Positions 8,058-16,302 of a stretch of 64,000 nucleotides of DNA are shown in pieces (the first letter of the stretch is position 1; each line of letters starts with the position of its first letter). The stretch is from Acidimicrobiales bacterium (lineage in GTDB: Bacteria > Actinomycetota > Acidimicrobiia > Acidimicrobiales > Aldehydirespiratoraceae): assembly GCA_041394245.1 (NCBI GenBank), contig JAWKIR010000004.1, forward strand, positions 1 through 64,000, in the 5' to 3' direction. A model generated the notes under the pieces. The model was given only the letters and a program-made list of their open reading frames with translations. It was not told the DNA's origin and made no database searches. The translations under genes and the position numbers were made by a program.

Positions 8058-8597
8058 ATGGGGATACGGCGGGTCGTGACCGGCCACGACGACAAGGGCG
8101 CGGCGGTCTTCGCGAGCGATGAGATCGTCGAACCCATCACCTCGGACCTCGTGCCGGGGATGGAGTTCTTCCGGCTGTGGGGCAGCGACGAGACCTGCCG
8201 CTTCCCTGACGACGGCTCGCCGCCCTCGGCGGTGCAGTACTTCCCGCCGGTCGGTGGCTTCCGTTTCGGCCTGTTCAACGTGCCGCCCGACGCGACGGCG
8301 ATGCTCGCGGATCTCGATCTCGGGGCCGCCTTCGCCGAGGCCGAGGTCAAGTTGCCGGGTCTGCTCGAGCACATGGAGCCCGACAACCCGGGCATGCACA
8401 CCACGGCGACGGTGGACTACGAGTTCGTCGTCTCGGGCCGTGTCATCCTCGAGCTCGACGACGGGGCGACCCGCGAGCTCGGCCCCGGCGACACCGTGGT
8501 GCAGAACGGCACCCGCCACGCGTGGCGCAACCCGTTCGACGAGCCCTGTGTACTCGTGGTCGTGCTCATCGGCGCACACCACGACGCGACGGGCTGA
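8058..8597 (+). CDS. Cupin-domain protein
   Basis: A 179-residue single-domain cupin. The conserved beta-barrel motifs are in the C-terminal half: MHTTATVDYEFVVSGRVIL (motif 1, with His and Glu in metal-ligand positions) and GDTVVQNGTRHAWRNP (motif 2, with the last His). The N-terminal half (EIVEPITSDLVPGMEFFRLWG) resembles the lead-in of gentisate-dioxygenase-like small cupins. A GAGGGGAG ribosome site precedes the ATG and a TAGCGT -10-like element lies about 30 bases upstream. The function could be a dioxygenase, an isomerase or a ligand sensor. An acyl-CoA dehydrogenase gene follows with its own promoter. Confidence 0.75.
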   Translation: MGIRRVVTGHDDKGAAVFASDEIVEPITSDLVPGMEFFRLWGSDETCRFPDDGSPPSAVQYFPPVGGFRFGLFNVPPDATAMLADLDLGAAFAEAEVKLPGLLEHMEPDNPGMHTTATVDYEFVVSGRVILELDDGATRELGPGDTVVQNGTRHAWRNPFDEPCVLVVVLIGAHHDATG

Positions 8598-8607
8598 CCC
8601 GAGCACC

Positions 8608-8613
8608 TAACGT
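8608..8613 (+). promoter_or_regulatory. -10 element of leaderless promoter
   Basis: TAACGT, a 6-base spacer (CGACGC), then the ATG at 8620 of the acyl-CoA dehydrogenase gene. No purine-rich ribosome site precedes that ATG, in keeping with a leaderless message. Confidence 0.55.
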
Positions 8614-8619
8614 CGACGC

Positions 8620-9945
8620 ATGGACTTCGACATCCCCGCCGACATCGAGGATCTCCTGCGCCGGCTCGACGAGTTCATCGCCGACGAGATCACGCCGCTC
8701 GAACGGGAGAACGACAACATCCGGTTCTTCGATCATCGTCGGGAGGACAGCCGCACCGACTGGGACCGCGACGGCTGGCCCAACGCCGAGTGGGAGGCGC
8801 TGCTCGGCGAGATGCGGCGGCGGGCCGATGCCGCCGGGTTCCTGCGCTACCACCTGCCCGAGCGCTTCGGCGGCCAGGACGGCACGAACCTGGCCATGGC
8901 GATCATCCGTGAACACCTCGCCGCCAAGGGCCTCGGTCTCCACAACGACCTCCAGAACGAGGCGTCGATCGTCGGCAACTTCCCGACGGTGCTGATGATG
9001 GAGAAGTACGGCTCACCGGCGCAGCAGGAGTACTGGATTCCCCGGATGCTGGCGGGTGAGGCCCGCATCGGGTTCGGACTCACCGAACCGATGTACGGCA
9101 CCGATGCCACGCGGATGGAGACGACCGCCCATCGCGACGGCGACGAGTGGGTCATCAACGGCGCGAAGCGCTGGAACACCGGCCTCCATTCGGCCACCCA
9201 CGACTACATCTTCGCCCGCACCTCGGGGGAGCCCGGCGAGGCCGGCGGCATCTCGAACTTCATCGTCCCGGTCGACACGCCGGGCTTCAACGTCGAGTTC
9301 ATGTGGTGGACCTACAACATGCCGACCGACCACGCCGAGGTGACCCTGACCGACGTGCGGGTGAGCGATGCCGACATGCTCGGACCCGAGGGCCACGGCC
9401 TGGCCACCGCCCAGCTCTTCGTGCACGAGAACCGCATCCGCCAGGCCGCCTCCAGCCTCGGCGCCGCCCAGTACTGCATCAACGAGGCGGTCAAGTACTC
9501 GCGCGAGCGCATCATCCACGAGAAGCCGCTGTCGGCCAACCAGGCGATCCAGTTCCCGCTCGTCGAGCTCCACACCGAAGCGGCCATGCTGCGTGAGCTC
9601 ATCCGCAAGACGGCGTGGCAGATGGACCAGCTCGACGACGCAACGGAGATCTCCGACCGCGTCGCCATGTGCAACTACCGGGCCAACCGACTCGTCGGCG
9701 AGGCCGCCGACAAGGCGATCCAGGTCCACGGCGGGATCGGCTACAGCCGTCACCTGCCCTTCGAGCACATCTTCCGTCACCACCGCCGGTACCGGATCAC
9801 CGAGGGCTCCGAGGAGATGCAGATGCGCCGGGTGGGGCAGTACCTGTTCGGTTTCGGGGGCGACCGCTCGATGTTCGACACCCCGTCGTTCGCGAGCCGG
9901 TTCAATCGGGTGCAACGAGGTGCGCCCGCCAGCTGGCTCGACTGA
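8620..9945 (+). CDS. Acyl-CoA dehydrogenase family protein
   Basis: A 441-residue FAD-dependent acyl-CoA dehydrogenase of full length. Visible family blocks are RIGFGLTEPMYGTDATRMETTA (the FAD-binding E-P-x-x-G-T-D loop near residue 155), WVINGAKRWNTG, the C-terminal helix QVHGGIGYSRHLPFEHIFRHHRRYRITEGSEEMQMRRVGQYLFG, and an extended N-terminal part rich in charged residues. The long form and the GSEEMQ ending resemble the ACAD10/11-type and mycobacterial FadE proteins. It should introduce an alpha-beta double bond into an unknown acyl-CoA. It is probably monocistronic. Confidence 0.88.
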   Translation: MDFDIPADIEDLLRRLDEFIADEITPLERENDNIRFFDHRREDSRTDWDRDGWPNAEWEALLGEMRRRADAAGFLRYHLPERFGGQDGTNLAMAIIREHLAAKGLGLHNDLQNEASIVGNFPTVLMMEKYGSPAQQEYWIPRMLAGEARIGFGLTEPMYGTDATRMETTAHRDGDEWVINGAKRWNTGLHSATHDYIFARTSGEPGEAGGISNFIVPVDTPGFNVEFMWWTYNMPTDHAEVTLTDVRVSDADMLGPEGHGLATAQLFVHENRIRQAASSLGAAQYCINEAVKYSRERIIHEKPLSANQAIQFPLVELHTEAAMLRELIRKTAWQMDQLDDATEISDRVAMCNYRANRLVGEAADKAIQVHGGIGYSRHLPFEHIFRHHRRYRITEGSEEMQMRRVGQYLFGFGGDRSMFDTPSFASRFNRVQRGAPASWLD

Positions 9946-9952
9946 CGGCCCA

Positions 9953-9968
9953 CGGGGCGGGGGCCCCG
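9953..9968 (+). terminator. Possible weak stem-loop after acyl-CoA dehydrogenase gene
   Basis: CGGGGC and GCCCCG form a 6-base-pair stem with a GGGG loop, 8 bases after the stop codon. There is no T tract, and the element overlaps the promoter region of the next gene, so a terminator role is only a suggestion. Confidence 0.25.
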
Positions 9969-9972
9969 GGCC

Positions 9973-9978
9973 TACGCT
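9973..9978 (+). promoter_or_regulatory. -10 element of leaderless promoter
   Basis: TACGCT, a 6-base spacer (CGGGGC), then the GTG start at 9985. It has the same geometry as the elements at 936, 2024, 5821 and 8608. Confidence 0.5.
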
Positions 9979-9984
9979 CGGGGC

Positions 9985-11802
9985 GTGGTCTCCGGTCGCC
10001 GCCTTCCGATCCTCATCCTGGCCATCCTCGCCGTGCTCCTTGCCGAGCTGCCCGTTGCCGCCCAGGTCGCCGCGCCCGCCGGGCTCTCTGTGTTGGTCAC
10101 CGATCTCTCGGGTGGGCCGCTCCCTGGGGTGACGGTGGAGGCGGGAGCCGTCACGGCGACCACCGATCCGGCCGGTCGGGCGCACCTGGCGGGCGTCGGT
10201 GCCGGCGTCGTCACGGTCACCCACCCCGCGGCGGGGTCCCGATCCGTGGATTGGGACGGCACCGGGGATCGGCTCCGGATCCCGCTCGGGCGTTCCACGC
10301 TGCGGGCGCTCCACATCCCGGGCTCGTTTCCGACCCGCAGTGAGTGGGCCGATCTTCTCGCGCTGGCTGATCGCACCGCGCTCAACGCGGTGATGCTGGA
10401 CCTGAAGGACGAGAGCGGCCTGGTGCACGCGGCCTGGAGCGGATCCGCGCCTGCGCCACCCGGGCTCGGTTCCTGGGACCTCGACGCGGTCGTCGACGAG
10501 GTCCACGCCCGCGGTCTCGCCGTCATCGTCCGTGTCGTCGCCTTCCAGGATCCCCGGCTCGCCGGTCTCGCACCGTCGTCGGCCGTCTTCGACAGTCGGA
10601 CCGGTGGACCGTTCACCCGAGGGGGGCAGGTGTTCCTCGACCCCACCGATCCGGTACCCCGCCGCTACGTGCGTGAGCTGGCCGAAGCTGCGTGCGCGGC
10701 CGGTGTCGACGAGGTCCAGCTCGACTACATCCGATTCCCCGACGGGCTGCGGCCGGAGCTGCGGTTCGACGGCGTCGATGCCACCGACGAGGCCCAGCGG
10801 GTCGCGACGATCACCGACTACGTCGCCGAGTTGCGGTCGGGGCTTCCCGCCGGTTGTGCGTTGTCCGCCGACGTCTTCGGTTTCGTCACCTCGATCGCCG
10901 GTGACGGGGGTATCGGACAGGATCTCGACGTGCTGGCGGGCGCACTCGATGTGCTGTCGCCGATGGTCTACCCGAACCACTGGGGTCGGGGATGGTTCGG
11001 CTTCGCGGTCCCGGCCAACCATCCGGGCGAAGTGGTGACCGCGTCGATGTCCAACGCACGCGACCGCCTCGGCGATCGGGTCGGGCTTCGCCCGTGGCTT
11101 CAGGACTTCGGCGGCTACGGCCCTGGTGAGGTCCGGGCCCAGATCGATGCCGCCGATCGTCTCGGCATGGGATGGATGCTGTGGAACGCCAGTGGCCGCT
11201 ATACGACCGCCGCGCTGCCCACCGACGCCGAGATGCGCACGCCGGCCGACCCGCCCGCGGCCCGAGTCCAGTGGCTCCCGCGGTCGGGCTTCTGGGACGT
11301 CACGGCAGGCCACACCTTCGCCGCCGACGTCGAATGGACGGGGTCCGAGACCATCACGCGGGGCTGCAACCCGCCGTGGCGCGACGAGTACTGCCCCGAG
11401 CGTCCGGTCACCCGGGGTGAAGCGGCGACGTTCTTGGCCCGAGCGCTCGACCTCCCGCCCGGGCCCGACCGGTTCGCCGACGACGACGGCACGACCCACG
11501 AAGCATCGATCGACGCACTCGCCGCGGCCGGGATCACCCGCGGCTGCGGCCCGGATCGTTACTGCCCCCACGACTGGCTCACCCGAGCCCAGATGGCATC
11601 CCTACTAGCGCGGGCCCTCCAACTGCCCGTGGCAACGGGGGACACCTTCCGCGACGACGACGGCTCCACTCACGAGGCCGACATCGAGCGCATCGCGGCC
11701 CCGGGGATCACGCGTGGCTGCGGTCCGGGGCGCTTCTGCCCGCTCGAACCAGTGACCAGAGGGCAGATGGCGGCGTTCCTGCACCGGGCCCTGGGCGATT
11801 GA
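9985..11802 (+). CDS. Secreted glycoside-hydrolase-like (DUF4015) protein with SLH repeats
   Basis: A 605-residue exported protein. Residues 1-28 are a signal peptide (LPILILAILAVLLAELPVAAQ). Residues 30-100 resemble a carboxypeptidase-regulatory-like beta domain (PLPGVTVEAGAVTATTDPAGRAHL). A TIM-barrel putative glycosidase domain of the DUF4015 type runs from about 108 to 420, with NAVMLDLKDESG, DEVQLDYIRFPDG and DVLSPMVYPNHWG, whose Asp residues are plausible active-site acids. Three S-layer-homology repeats of about 55 residues follow (ITRGCNPPWRDEYCP, ITRGCGPDRYCP, ITRGCGPGRFCP, each with TRGEA/TRAQM/TRGQM). The protein is probably held at the cell envelope by the repeats. Substrate unknown. 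Confidence 0.75.
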   Translation: MVSGRRLPILILAILAVLLAELPVAAQVAAPAGLSVLVTDLSGGPLPGVTVEAGAVTATTDPAGRAHLAGVGAGVVTVTHPAAGSRSVDWDGTGDRLRIPLGRSTLRALHIPGSFPTRSEWADLLALADRTALNAVMLDLKDESGLVHAAWSGSAPAPPGLGSWDLDAVVDEVHARGLAVIVRVVAFQDPRLAGLAPSSAVFDSRTGGPFTRGGQVFLDPTDPVPRRYVRELAEAACAAGVDEVQLDYIRFPDGLRPELRFDGVDATDEAQRVATITDYVAELRSGLPAGCALSADVFGFVTSIAGDGGIGQDLDVLAGALDVLSPMVYPNHWGRGWFGFAVPANHPGEVVTASMSNARDRLGDRVGLRPWLQDFGGYGPGEVRAQIDAADRLGMGWMLWNASGRYTTAALPTDAEMRTPADPPAARVQWLPRSGFWDVTAGHTFAADVEWTGSETITRGCNPPWRDEYCPERPVTRGEAATFLARALDLPPGPDRFADDDGTTHEASIDALAAAGITRGCGPDRYCPHDWLTRAQMASLLARALQLPVATGDTFRDDDGSTHEADIERIAAPGITRGCGPGRFCPLEPVTRGQMAAFLHRALGD

Positions 11803-11813
11803 GCGGAGGTGCG

Positions 11814-12860
11814 TCAGACCATCAGATGGCGGGCGGAGTAGACGGGCAGGTCGAGCTGGGTGAGCACCCCCGGCTCGGCCTCGATCACGTGGGGGATCGC
11901 GTTGAGCACGTGCATGGCGGTGGCGAGACAGCCGGCGTGGTTGTGGTCGCCCTTGCGTGACGACAGCTGGAGCTCCACCTTCAGGTCGGGCTCGCCGTCG
12001 ATGAGGATGCGGTAGCCGTCGCCTTGCGGCCAATCGGGCGCATCCTGATCGCGCATACGGGTGACGTGTTCGACGACGATCCGTGGTTCGTCGCCGATCA
12101 TCCCCCGGATCTCGAACCTCATGCCGGAGATCGTGCCGGCCCGGATCCTGCCGCTGGCGATCTCGATGTCCTCGTCGGCCCGGATGACCTCGTGGGTCTC
12201 GGTGATGTCGTCGAGCTCGACGCCGAGGGCGTCGGCGACCGTGGCGACCACCGGGCCCCACGCCATCGTCGTCGAACCGGGGGAGAGCAGCAGTGACTGG
12301 TGCGGCTCCGCCTTGCCGAACCCCATGATGTCGAACAGCGTCGGCGCGTTGTCCCAGGTCGCGTAGTTGATGATCTCCATCATGCGGACGCGCTCGACCT
12401 CCTTGCAGAGGGCGAGCGTGTGCACGGCGAGGCCGACATTGCCGTAGCCGGGGTCGATGCCCGACGTGTAGAACGAGGTGCCGCCCTCCTCGCATGCCGC
12501 CTGCAGCTGGTCGTGGAACCCGGCCTGGCGGGGGTTGAGCAGGGGGACGAACGAGGTGTTCACGACGTTCTTGCCGCCGGCCAGCATCCGGCAGAGGTCG
12601 TCGACCACCTCGGCCGGCCGCACGTCGGAATGGGCCATGTAGCTGACGCAGTCGGCGTCGAGGGCGAGCAGGGCGTCGGCGTCCTGCGTCGCCGTCACCC
12701 CGATCGGACCGATACCGCAGATCTCACCGGCATCGCGGCCGGCCTTGTCGTCGGAGTGCACCCACAGGCCGGCCAGCTCGAGGTCGGGATGCGCGTGGAT
12801 GGCCGGCACGGCATGGACGCCGACCGTGCCGGTCGCCCATTGGATCACTCGATAGGTCAT
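11814..12860 (-). CDS. Dihydrodipicolinate-reductase-like NAD(P)-dependent dehydrogenase
   Basis: A 348-residue protein with an N-terminal Rossmann segment (MTYRVIQWATGTVGVHAV, carrying G-T-G-x-V-G) and a DapB-like body. This is the family found widely in mycobacteria and other actinobacteria as amine-dehydrogenase-like or 2,4-diaminopentanoate-dehydrogenase-like proteins. It is not a true lysine-pathway DapB, which is about 250 residues long. SFVPLLNPRQAGF and TSGIDPGYGNVGL are conserved blocks of the actinobacterial group. An AGGAA ribosome site precedes the ATG. It lies 63 bases after the serine hydrolase gene on the same strand and may be the last gene of the long operon. The natural substrate is unknown. 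Confidence 0.7.
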   Translation of the reverse strand: MTYRVIQWATGTVGVHAVPAIHAHPDLELAGLWVHSDDKAGRDAGEICGIGPIGVTATQDADALLALDADCVSYMAHSDVRPAEVVDDLCRMLAGGKNVVNTSFVPLLNPRQAGFHDQLQAACEEGGTSFYTSGIDPGYGNVGLAVHTLALCKEVERVRMMEIINYATWDNAPTLFDIMGFGKAEPHQSLLLSPGSTTMAWGPVVATVADALGVELDDITETHEVIRADEDIEIASGRIRAGTISGMRFEIRGMIGDEPRIVVEHVTRMRDQDAPDWPQGDGYRILIDGEPDLKVELQLSSRKGDHNHAGCLATAMHVLNAIPHVIEAEPGVLTQLDLPVYSARHLMV

Positions 12861-12923
12861 GTCGTTCCTCGTGTCGGTCGGTCGCGGAGCCGGCCGACCC
12901 GCAGTGTTGCACCTCCGGGTCGG

Positions 12924-14087
12924 TCAGAGGGCGGCGTAGAGCGCGTCGAAGATGCCCTCCCAGCGGGGATCGGACCTCGTCGGCCCCCACCACAGCCGGT
13001 TCATGGCGTAACCGAGCGACACGCCGGTGTCGGGGTCGACGATCCCGAGCGACCCGCCCGAGCCGTTGTGCCCGTAGGTCCGCTCGCCGGGACCGAACGG
13101 CCACTCCGGGATCGTGTGCTCGAACCCGAGCCCGAACGCGGTCGGCAACTCCATGACCAGGTCGTCGCCGCGCACGTGGCAGCGGCCGAACTCCTCGACC
13201 AGCTCGGGCGACGCCACCCGCAGCTCCGGCACCGACCCGCCGCAGGCCAGCACCGCGTAGAGGCGGTCGAGCGCTCGCGCGTTGGCGTGCATGTTGGCGG
13301 CCGGGATCTCGGCCCGGCGAAACATCGGGGTCGTGCAGTGGTTGGGATCGTTGCTGTCGGGCGGATTGCCGAACGACTTCGGTCCGAGCGACGTTTTCGG
13401 GTCCCAACGATCGAAGAACGTGCCGTCGGGTGCCATCTCCACGACCAGATCCGACGTGCGGGCGTCGTCCCCGGCCGGCAGCGGCATCAGCAGATCGACG
13501 CCGAGCGGACTGCCCAGTTCGTCGCGCACGATCTCGCCGACGGTGCGGCCGGTGGCCCGGCGCAGCACCTCACCGATCAGATGGCCGTAGGTCACCCCGT
13601 GGTATCCGTGCCCCGAGCCCGGCTCCCACCACGGCGTCTGCGCGGCGAGCGCCGTGGTCATCGCGTCCCAGTCGCTGAGGGAGCCGAACGGCATCCGCGT
13701 TCCGATGGCGGACAGGCCGGCCTCATGGGTCAGCAGCCATCGGACCGGCAGGTCGGCCTTACCCTCGGCGGCGAACTCGGGCCAGTACTCGGCAACCGGA
13801 CGGTCGAGATCGACCAGGCCCTGCTCCACCGCCCACATCGTCGCGATCGCCACCACACCCTTCGTGCAGGAGAACACGCATACGAGCGACTCGCGCTGCC
13901 ACGGCCGCGTTCGGGCTGCATCGAGATGACCGCCCCACAGGTCCACCACGTTGCGACCGTCGATACTCACCGCCAGCGACGCGCCGAGCTCGAGCCCCGC
14001 TTCGAAGTTGGCGGCAAACGCGTCGCGCACGGCGGCGAAGGCCGGGTCGACGGTCCCGTCGATCGGCGCGGCGGCCACGCCGTTCAT
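12924..14087 (-). CDS. Serine hydrolase, class C beta-lactamase / EstB family
   Basis: A 387-residue penicillin-binding-fold serine hydrolase. The catalytic S-x-x-K is SCTK in VCVFSCTKGVVAI at about residue 76, the Y-x-N position is YHGVTYGHLIGE near 163, and a late HNGSGGSLGIVD block replaces KTG. No signal peptide is present, so it acts in the cytoplasm, as for EstB-like esterases rather than true beta-lactamases. Its ATG overlaps the stop of the SnoaL-like gene by 4 bases. In this operon it may hydrolyse an ester or lactone intermediate. Confidence 0.82.
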   Translation of the reverse strand: MNGVAAAPIDGTVDPAFAAVRDAFAANFEAGLELGASLAVSIDGRNVVDLWGGHLDAARTRPWQRESLVCVFSCTKGVVAIATMWAVEQGLVDLDRPVAEYWPEFAAEGKADLPVRWLLTHEAGLSAIGTRMPFGSLSDWDAMTTALAAQTPWWEPGSGHGYHGVTYGHLIGEVLRRATGRTVGEIVRDELGSPLGVDLLMPLPAGDDARTSDLVVEMAPDGTFFDRWDPKTSLGPKSFGNPPDSNDPNHCTTPMFRRAEIPAANMHANARALDRLYAVLACGGSVPELRVASPELVEEFGRCHVRGDDLVMELPTAFGLGFEHTIPEWPFGPGERTYGHNGSGGSLGIVDPDTGVSLGYAMNRLWWGPTRSDPRWEGIFDALYAAL

Positions 14088-14503
14088 CGCAGCGCCTTGG
14101 TGGCGTCGGGGTTGTGGAACTCTTTCCAGCCGCACACGAGACCGTCGCGGAAGCGGAGCACCCCGATGTAGCTGTTGCGATAGTCGTTGCCGTTGTGGGT
14201 CACCACGGCATCGCTGTGGTACTCGGCGATCAACGTGTCGGGGTCGACGAGGTCGTACACCGCGTCGACATGCTGCACGAACGACGAGAACATGGCGAAC
14301 GTCTGGGTGGTGTTGGCCATCCAGGCATCGCGGCCCTCCACGGGGTTGGGCATGAACGACGGGCCGTAGGGGAGATCGAAGAGCAGGTCTTCGGTCACCA
14401 GCGCGCCCAGCGCCTCGTACTCGCCGGCCGTGATGGCATCCATGATGGCCGTGAACGTGGCCCGGTTCGCTGCTCGCCGCTGATCATCGGCGGTGTCGGT
14501 CAT
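14084..14503 (-). CDS. SnoaL-like / nuclear transport factor 2-fold protein
   Basis: A 139-residue alpha+beta cone-fold protein: the helical start ANRATFTAIMDAITAGEYEAL, the segment LVTEDLLFDLPYGP, a middle helix, and the closing beta strands IAEYHSDAVVTHNGNDYRNSYIGVLRFRDGLVCGWKEFHNP. This matches the SnoaL/ketosteroid-isomerase-like family, which includes isomerases, hydratases and cyclases. The family member's catalytic residues cannot be fixed, but Asp and His are present in the pocket-lining strands. It is coupled by a 4-base overlap to the downstream serine hydrolase and lies 54 bases after the LLM gene. It probably isomerises or hydrates an operon intermediate. Confidence 0.72.
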   Translation of the reverse strand: MTDTADDQRRAANRATFTAIMDAITAGEYEALGALVTEDLLFDLPYGPSFMPNPVEGRDAWMANTTQTFAMFSSFVQHVDAVYDLVDPDTLIAEYHSDAVVTHNGNDYRNSYIGVLRFRDGLVCGWKEFHNPDATKALR

Positions 14504-14557
14504 GGTGATCGTCTCCTGTTCGGTGAACCCGGTCGGTTCGGTGATTCGGGTCGTGGG

Positions 14558-15517
14558 TCATGTGCGGGCGAGCTCGCTCAAGGTGGCAATGCACTCGGCT
14601 TGCGACGCAGCCGGATCGGCGCCGACCCCGAAGGGCGACAACACCACCTCGTCGGCCCCGGCGGCGAACAGCGCGCTCACCTGATCACCGATGCGGGCGG
14701 CGTCGCCCCACACCACGGCGGCGTCGATCATGTCGTCGCTCCACCGTCGACCGTCGAGTTCCACACCCGCGGCCTCGAACATGTTCCGGTAGTAGGGCAT
14801 CTGCGGATAGATGCCGAGGTCTGTGGCCGCCATCGCGTGCACCTCGTCGCGGTCGGTCGTGAGCGCGCAGGGCAGCTCGGCGATGAGCGGGGGCGGCGTG
14901 TCCCGCTCGGTGTCGTCGGCGCCGCGGGCCATGGCCGGCGCGACCACGGCGGTCAGGTACGGCGCCGGCGTGAGCCAGCACAGGGCGCCGTCGGCGTGCC
15001 CGCCCGCCACCCGGGCCATCTGGGGCCGCAGCACCGCCAGCAGCACGGGTGGCGCGGTGTCCGGCGACCCGATCCCGGCCCCTTCGACATCGAGGAAGGC
15101 CTGCACCCGGAAGCGATCGCCCTGGTGTTCGACGGCGCCGGTGTGCAACAGCGTGCGGACGACATCGAGGTACTCCCGGCTGTGCGACACCGGCCGGTCC
15201 ATGTCGATGCCGTACATGCCCATGACGGGCACGTGGCTGGGGCCGACGCCGAGCCGGAAGCGGCCCGAACAGGCGGCGTTGGCGGTGGCGGCCTGTTGTG
15301 CGGCGACCACGGGATGGCGGGGCCAGCTCGGGATCACGGCGACACCGAGGGCGATCCGGCTGGTCGCCGGGCCGGCCATCGCCAGTGCCATGACGGGGTC
15401 GAACCCGAAGGCGGAGCCCAGCCACATGCCGTGGAAGCCCTGCGCCTCCGCCGCGACCGCGAGGTCACGTACCGCATCGAGGCTCCGGGTCTCGGGGAAC
15501 AGCAGTGAGAGCTTCAT
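14558..15517 (-). CDS. LLM-class flavin-dependent oxidoreductase (1)
   Basis: A 319-residue luciferase-like monooxygenase or F420/FMN-dependent oxidoreductase. The barrel starts MKLSLLFPETRSLDAVRDLAVAAEAQGFHGMWLG. Characteristic blocks follow: ATSRIALGVAVIPSWPRHPVVAAQQAATAN, then GRFRLGVGPSH and, late in the protein, IGDQVSALFAAGADEVVLSPFG. Actinobacterial members often use F420. The stop-start overlap of 4 bases with the SDR gene upstream shows it belongs to the operon. It differs clearly from the second LLM protein of the operon, so the two probably catalyse different steps or one is a reductase partner. Confidence 0.82.
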   Translation of the reverse strand: MKLSLLFPETRSLDAVRDLAVAAEAQGFHGMWLGSAFGFDPVMALAMAGPATSRIALGVAVIPSWPRHPVVAAQQAATANAACSGRFRLGVGPSHVPVMGMYGIDMDRPVSHSREYLDVVRTLLHTGAVEHQGDRFRVQAFLDVEGAGIGSPDTAPPVLLAVLRPQMARVAGGHADGALCWLTPAPYLTAVVAPAMARGADDTERDTPPPLIAELPCALTTDRDEVHAMAATDLGIYPQMPYYRNMFEAAGVELDGRRWSDDMIDAAVVWGDAARIGDQVSALFAAGADEVVLSPFGVGADPAASQAECIATLSELART

Positions 15518-16302
15518 CGCGGCAGGTTGGGGGATCCGATGGGACCGCTGAGGTACCCACCATCGACCACGAACTCACCGCCGGTGCAGTACGACGCTTC
15601 GTCGGAGAGCAGGAAGGCGACCAAGTGGGCCACCTCGGCGGGTTCGCCGACCCGACCGAGCGGCACCACGCCGCCCAACGCCTCGATGTGGTCGGTGCCG
15701 GGCGGCATGCCCCCGGCCAGCATCGGCGTGTCGATCGGTCCGGGATGGACCGAGTTGACCCGCACGTTCTTGCGAGCCAGCTCCAGCGCCGCCACCTTCG
15801 TGAGTCCCCGCAGGGCGAACTTCGACGACACGTAGCCGGCGATCCCCCACGCCCCCACGAACCCGTTGACCGACGAGACGTTGACGATGCTGCCCCCGCC
15901 GGCCGCCACGATGGCCGGCGCCACCACGTGGACGCCGGTGAACGCCCCGATCTGGTTGATCTCGATCAGGTTGCGGTAGTCGTCGACCGAGGTCTTGACG
16001 ATCGGCTTGGGCTGCCCGCTCACGCCGGCGTTGTTGACGAGGCCCGTCACCGGACCGAAGGCGGCCTCGGCCGCGGCGAGCGCAGCCCGCCAATCGGCCT
16101 CGGACCGCACGTCGAGGTGCTGGTAGATGGCCGGGTCGCCGATGTCGTCGGCCACGGCCTGGCCGGCCCCGTCGTCGACGTCGGCCACCACCACCCGGGC
16201 GCCCTGGGCGGCGAGGAGGCGGACCTCGGCCGCGCCCTGACCGCCGGCCGAACCCGAGACGATCACCACCTGCCCGGCGAGTCGGTCGGACATGTCGGTC
16301 AT
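15514..16302 (-). CDS. Short-chain dehydrogenase/reductase (SDR)
   Basis: A 262-residue classical SDR: nucleotide-binding VSGSAGGQG at about residue 16 (in place of TGxxxGxG), VVADVDD at the end of strand 2 (the acidic residue favours NAD), LVNNAG, and the catalytic SSVNGF...YVSSK with Tyr and Lys near 157-161. The C-terminal SDEASYCTGGEFVVDGGY is typical. AAGGGAG precedes ATG 16302; a second in-frame ATG at 16293 is possible. It overlaps the LLM genes on both sides by 4 bases, so it is firmly inside the operon. It probably oxidises a secondary alcohol intermediate. Confidence 0.88.
   Translation of the reverse strand: MTDMSDRLAGQVVIVSGSAGGQGAAEVRLLAAQGARVVVADVDDGAGQAVADDIGDPAIYQHLDVRSEADWRAALAAAEAAFGPVTGLVNNAGVSGQPKPIVKTSVDDYRNLIEINQIGAFTGVHVVAPAIVAAGGGSIVNVSSVNGFVGAWGIAGYVSSKFALRGLTKVAALELARKNVRVNSVHPGPIDTPMLAGGMPPGTDHIEALGGVVPLGRVGEPAEVAHLVAFLLSDEASYCTGGEFVVDGGYLSGPIGSPNLPR

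Noticed and set aside
9013..11571. An 852-codon minus-strand frame opposite the acyl-CoA dehydrogenase and glycosidase-like genes
   Set aside because: Antisense shadow. The opposite strand shows two clear protein families with normal starts, while this frame has no recognisable motif.
12874..12899. GGTCGG / CCGACC pair after the DapB-like start, as a terminator
   Set aside because: Only 6 bp with a 14-base gap and no T tract; it lies inside a probable continuous operon.
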